Of a stretch of 64,000 nucleotides of DNA, positions 60,668 through 64,000 are shown one piece after another (the first letter of the stretch is position 1; each line of letters begins with the position of its first letter). Made by a program: the position numbers and the translations under genes. The notes under the pieces are model-generated. The model saw only the letters and a list, made by a program, of their open reading frames with translations, was not told the origin of the DNA and did not search any database. This DNA comes from DATAQC01 sp038238185 (GTDB lineage Bacteria > Actinomycetota > Acidimicrobiia > Acidimicrobiales > AC-14), in assembly GCA_038238185.1 (NCBI GenBank), contig JBBRXY010000008.1, forward strand, positions 1-64,000, written 5' to 3'.

Positions 60668-63202
60668 CTAGACAGCGCTGCGGTCGGCGGCCCGGGCGGT
60701 CAGGGCGCGTTCGATGCCGTCCTTGCCTTCGATCAGAATGCGCCGCAGGGGCGGTGCCAGCCCGTCGTCGGCCAGGACGGTATCGACGGCCCCCACAACG
60801 GCACCGTCGACGAGGGTGGACGGGAACATGCCGCTGATCAGGTTGATGGCCTCCTCCCGGGGACGCTCGTCCCAGACGGGGCGGAGTTGGGCGAAGTAGG
60901 GGTCCACCCATGGTCGCACCAGCTCTTCCTGGCCGAACGAGGCGAAGCCTCCGGCGATGGCCTTGATCTGGGCCACGCTGACCTCTCCGCCGTGCAGGCG
61001 CTCCCAGGCGTCGGCCTTGGCTTCGGGGGTGGGCCGGGCGGCCCGGCGGGTGTCGGCCCGCCGCTCGCCGATGTCGGTGGGGTCACGCTCCAGCTCGGCC
61101 TCGATGAGGGCGCCATCGTCGTCGGCCCCGTGGGTCGCCAATATCCCGACGATCTGCCACCGCAGATCGGTGTCGATCACCAGTCCGGCCAGGGGCTCCA
61201 GCTCGGCCGTGCCCTCGAGCAGCGTCCGGGCCCGCGCCAGGTCGTCGGTGCCGTCGATGACGCTGAGCCAGTGCCGGGCCCAGATGAGCTGGCGGTCGCT
61301 GCCGGGTTCGGCCGTTCCCAGCTGCACCCAGGCCGTCTCCGCCAGCCGGCCCCGGGCCGTGGCCCGGTTCGCCGGGTCGCCGTAGGCGTCGACCGCCACG
61401 CCGGCGTAGCCGAGGAGGCGGCTCAGGTCGGAGTCGTCGGCCTCGTGGGCAGCGTGCGAGATGACCAGTTCCACGAAGCGCCGGGTGGGCAGTTCGCCGT
61501 CGCGCACCATGTCCCAGGTGGCGGCCCAGCACAGGTTGCGGGCCAGGGGATCGGCGATGCGACCGAGGTTGGCCGCCAGAGTGGCGAGGGAACGGTCGTC
61601 GAAGCGGATCTTGGCGTAGGTGAGGTCGCCGTCGTTGAGGAGCAGGAGGTCGGGCTGTGGATGCCCGGCCAGCTCGGGCACCTCGGTGCGGGCGCCGACA
61701 ACGTCGAGCTCCACCTGGTGGTCGCGAACGAGCACGTCGTCGCGCAGGGAGTAGAGGCCGATGGCCACCCGGTGGGTGCGCAGGGTGGGGTGATCGGCGA
61801 CAGCCTCCTGGATGACGTGGACGCAGCGGTAGGCACCGGCGTCGTCGACCTCGAAGTCGGGCTCGAGGGTGTTGACGCCCGTCGTCTCCAGCCACTCGGT
61901 GGACCAGGCGCGCAGGTCGCGGCCGCTCGTGTGTTCCAGGGCGGCCAGGAAGTCGCCCAACTCGGCGTTGGCCCATTCGTGTTCGGGGAAGTACCCCTGC
62001 AGGCCGGTGCGGAAGGCGTCGGGCCCGACGCAGGCGACCAGCTGGCGGAGAACCGAGGCGCCCTTGGCGTAGGTGATGCCGTCGAAGTGGAGACGAACGG
62101 CGTCGGTGTCGACGATGTCGGCCGAGATGGGATGGGTAGACGGAAGCTGGTCCTGGCTGGCCGCGGGGCCCTTGAGGTCCCACGCAAAGCGCACCCAGGC
62201 CCGCACGAACCGGGTGGCGCTGGCCGCGGCGTGGGAGGCCATGTAGGTGGCGAAGCTCTCGTTCAGCCACAGGTCGTCCCACCACCGCATGGTGACGAGG
62301 TCGCCGAACCACATGTGGGCCATCTCGTGGAGGATCGTGTTGGCCCGGCTCTCCCGGGCCGCCTCGGTGACGCGGGAGCGGAACACGTAGTTCTCGTTGA
62401 ACGTGATGCACCCCGGGTTCTCCATGGCCCCGAAGTTGAACTCGGGAACGAAGACCTGGTCGTACTTGGCGAACGGGTAGGGGTAGTCGAACTCGGTGAC
62501 GAAGAAGTCGATTCCCTGGCCGGTGATGGTGAAGATCTCGTCGGGGTCGAGGTGGGCCACCAGCGATTCCCGGCAGTAGAGCCCGAGGTCGAGCCCGCCG
62601 TGAGCCCGGTGGACGCCGTAGTACGGGCCGGCCACGACGGCGAAGAGGTAGGTGGAAAGTTCCGGGGTGGCGGCGAAGCGCCACACGTTGGCGACGTGGG
62701 ACTCGACCGGCGAGTTGCTGATGACCGTCCAGGTCTCGGGAGCGGTGACGGTGAGGGTGAAGGTGGCCTTGAGGTCGGGCTGGTCGAAGCACGCGAACAC
62801 CCGGTGGGCGTCGAACGGCTCGAACTGGGTGTGGAGGTAGACCTTGGCGTCGACAGGGTCGACGACGCGGTGGAGGCCCACACCTGTGTGCTGGTAGGCG
62901 CAGTCGGCCACGATCCTCAGCTCGTTGTTGGCCAGGAGGCCTCGCACGGCGATGCGACCGCGGTCGCGGTCCCATGCCGTGAGCGGGAACGACCGCCCGT
63001 TGAAGGTGATCTCCCGCACGTCGGTGGCATCGAGGTCGATGAACGTGGCCTCGCCGACGAGGTTGGCAATGAAGCGGACCACGGTCTCGCTTCTGAACGT
63101 CTCGTCGCCGGTGGTGAGGTCGAGGGACACGTCATAAGACGCGGAGGCGACCTTGGACGTCCGCTCCTGGGCCTCCGCCCTCGCCAGGTTGTCGTCGATC
63201 AT
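60668..63202 (-). CDS. pepN: Aminopeptidase N (M1 family)
   Basis: An 844-residue M1 metallopeptidase. Substrate anchor is FNFGAMENPGCITF; the zinc motif is HEMAHMWFGD (H292, E293, H296) with the third Glu in LWLNESFATYMA. Downstream come the usual C-terminal helical domain (RRFVELVISHAAHEADDSDL) and the end AADRSAV. It removes N-terminal residues from peptides in the cytosol, like the mycobacterial PepN. ATG 63202 starts IDDNLARAEAQERTSKVAS. The gene is divergent from pimA, whose start lies 37 bp away. Confidence 0.95.
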   Translation of the reverse strand: MIDDNLARAEAQERTSKVASASYDVSLDLTTGDETFRSETVVRFIANLVGEATFIDLDATDVREITFNGRSFPLTAWDRDRGRIAVRGLLANNELRIVADCAYQHTGVGLHRVVDPVDAKVYLHTQFEPFDAHRVFACFDQPDLKATFTLTVTAPETWTVISNSPVESHVANVWRFAATPELSTYLFAVVAGPYYGVHRAHGGLDLGLYCRESLVAHLDPDEIFTITGQGIDFFVTEFDYPYPFAKYDQVFVPEFNFGAMENPGCITFNENYVFRSRVTEAARESRANTILHEMAHMWFGDLVTMRWWDDLWLNESFATYMASHAAASATRFVRAWVRFAWDLKGPAASQDQLPSTHPISADIVDTDAVRLHFDGITYAKGASVLRQLVACVGPDAFRTGLQGYFPEHEWANAELGDFLAALEHTSGRDLRAWSTEWLETTGVNTLEPDFEVDDAGAYRCVHVIQEAVADHPTLRTHRVAIGLYSLRDDVLVRDHQVELDVVGARTEVPELAGHPQPDLLLLNDGDLTYAKIRFDDRSLATLAANLGRIADPLARNLCWAATWDMVRDGELPTRRFVELVISHAAHEADDSDLSRLLGYAGVAVDAYGDPANRATARGRLAETAWVQLGTAEPGSDRQLIWARHWLSVIDGTDDLARARTLLEGTAELEPLAGLVIDTDLRWQIVGILATHGADDDGALIEAELERDPTDIGERRADTRRAARPTPEAKADAWERLHGGEVSVAQIKAIAGGFASFGQEELVRPWVDPYFAQLRPVWDERPREEAINLISGMFPSTLVDGAVVGAVDTVLADDGLAPPLRRILIEGKDGIERALTARAADRSAV

Positions 63203-63238
63203 GGGTCAGTCTTACCAGGCCACGGCTACGCTCCGGTT

Positions 63239-64000
63239 GTGCGTATCGGCCTGGTGTGCCCCTACAGCCTCTCCTTGCCCGGAGGGGTTCAGGGGCAGGT
63301 GCTGGGGCTGGCCCGTGCCCTCCGGGACCTGGGCCACGAGGCCCGTGTTCTCGGCCCGTGCGACGGCCCTCCCCCCGAGGTGGGCGTGATACCACTCGGC
63401 AACACCGTGGCCGCCCTGTTCAACGGGTCGGTTGCTCCGTTGGCCCCGGACTTCCCGTGTGTGCTGCGAACCATCCGGGCCGTGCGCGATGAGCGCTTCG
63501 ATGTGCTCCACCTCCACGAGCCGATGGCTCCGGGGCCGACCCTCACGAGCCTGGTGTGGTCGTCGGGTCCGCTCGTGGGCACGTTCCACGCGGCCGGGGC
63601 TACCGTCGCCTACCGGCGGCTGCTTCCTCTCGGCACCCGCCTGAGTCGGCGTCTCCACCTGCACTGCGCCGTCTCCGAGGATGCCCGCGACATGGCCGCG
63701 ACCCTCGGTGGCGACTTCGAGCTCGTCTACAACGGCATCGATCTCGAACGCTTCGCCAAGGCCACGCCCTGGCCCACGAGCGGACCCACCATCGTGTTCC
63801 TGAGCCGCCACGAGACCCGGAAAGGGCTCGGCGTGCTCCTCGGTGCCCTCGCTCATCTCCCGCGCGACGTGCGCGTGTGGGTGGCCAGCGACGGGCCGGA
63901 GACCCGGCGCCTCCAGGCCGAACTGGCGGGAGATGCGCGCGTCGAGTGGCTCGGACGCCTCACCGAGGAGGAGAAGGCCCAGAGGTTGCGCGGCGCCGAC
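63239..64000 (+). CDS. pimA: Phosphatidylinositol mannosyltransferase PimA-like (5' part)
   Basis: The first 254 codons of a GT-B glycosyltransferase that runs off the window. VRIGLVCPYSLSLPGGVQGQ is the PimA N-terminus; FNGSVAPLAPD, FDVLHLHEPMAPGP, LVGTFHAAGAT, AVSEDARDMAATLGG, NGIDLERFAK and VFLSRHETRKGLGVLLGAL all match PimA in order. It transfers the first mannose from GDP-mannose to phosphatidylinositol at the inner leaflet. GTG 63239 is used. It belongs with pgsA and the PatA-like acyltransferase at 53-55 kb, although the genes are about 9 kb apart here. Confidence 0.9.
   Translation, partial: MRIGLVCPYSLSLPGGVQGQVLGLARALRDLGHEARVLGPCDGPPPEVGVIPLGNTVAALFNGSVAPLAPDFPCVLRTIRAVRDERFDVLHLHEPMAPGPTLTSLVWSSGPLVGTFHAAGATVAYRRLLPLGTRLSRRLHLHCAVSEDARDMAATLGGDFELVYNGIDLERFAKATPWPTSGPTIVFLSRHETRKGLGVLLGALAHLPRDVRVWVASDGPETRRLQAELAGDARVEWLGRLTEEEKAQRLRGAD

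Noticed and set aside
61083..62975. 630-codon frame overlapping pepN in another minus-strand frame
   Set aside because: Arg/Pro-rich composition and no start or domain; pepN in the other frame is complete with GAMEN and HEMAH motifs.

Overview
The window is high-GC DNA that is almost fully coding on both strands. It reads as a chromosomal segment of an actinomycete. The two-subunit glycine dehydrogenase, an EF-G2-type GTPase, a PASTA serine/threonine kinase, phosphatidylinositol-mannoside genes (pgsA-like, PatA-like acyltransferase, pimA) and the thrS-HIT pair all fit Actinomycetota. The many Thr-rich secreted proteins and FG-GAP/AVFRPS surface proteins suggest, by inference only, the class Acidimicrobiia. 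I saw no tRNA, rRNA, insertion sequence, CRISPR array or phage gene.

Layout. 0-5 kb: end of gcvPA, gcvPB, a CAP/fibronectin secreted protein, then an M4 metalloprotease with a protealysin-type N-terminus followed directly by its probable inhibitor emfourin. 5-15 kb: a lipoprotein and a very divergent FtsH-like AAA protease, an MgtE-N/CBS protein with a DUF1003 protein, a Rieske protein fused to a chagasin-like domain, a solute-binding lipoprotein and a Kef-type antiporter. 15-22 kb: an acyltransferase-SGNH protein, a YihY protein, a PASTA kinase, a candidate selenoprotein and a tyrosine autokinase for polysaccharide. 22-29 kb: a signalling cluster of FtsH, OmpR-type regulator, two CooC/MinD-like ATPases and a PAS histidine kinase. 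29-36 kb: large surface proteins (FG-GAP propeller, Kelch/IPT, Asp-box, IPT). 36-44 kb: a third FtsH, an O-antigen-ligase-like protein, a metal-uptake ABC operon and a FetAB-type exporter. 44-50 kb: thrS, HIT hydrolase, rhodanese, a broken glyoxalase-fold gene and a pirin. 50-58 kb: a beta-helix secreted protein, another secreted protein, lipid genes, EF-G2 and two DinB paralogues. 58-64 kb: a sortase-like surface protein, a DEAD-box helicase, a SHOCT protein without an ordinary start codon, pepN and the start of pimA.

The most striking observation is at 20205-20777. A peroxiredoxin-like (PRXL2/SelU-type) frame is interrupted by one in-frame TGA exactly where the first cysteine of the CxxC redox motif should be (Y-U-L-P-C). 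A perfect 7-bp hairpin with a GUG loop follows 21 nt downstream, the geometry expected of a bacterial SECIS. A second observation is a shared 16-bp direct-repeat element, TTCAGCANNTCTTCAG, with 11-bp phasing. It lies upstream of ftsH (22647), the FG-GAP gene (28826) and the IPT surface gene (35443). It looks like the binding site of an OmpR/PhoB-family regulator, possibly the one encoded at 24696, and would tie the signalling cluster to the cell-surface genes. Most starts were chosen by Shine-Dalgarno spacing and family length and may differ from other annotations.
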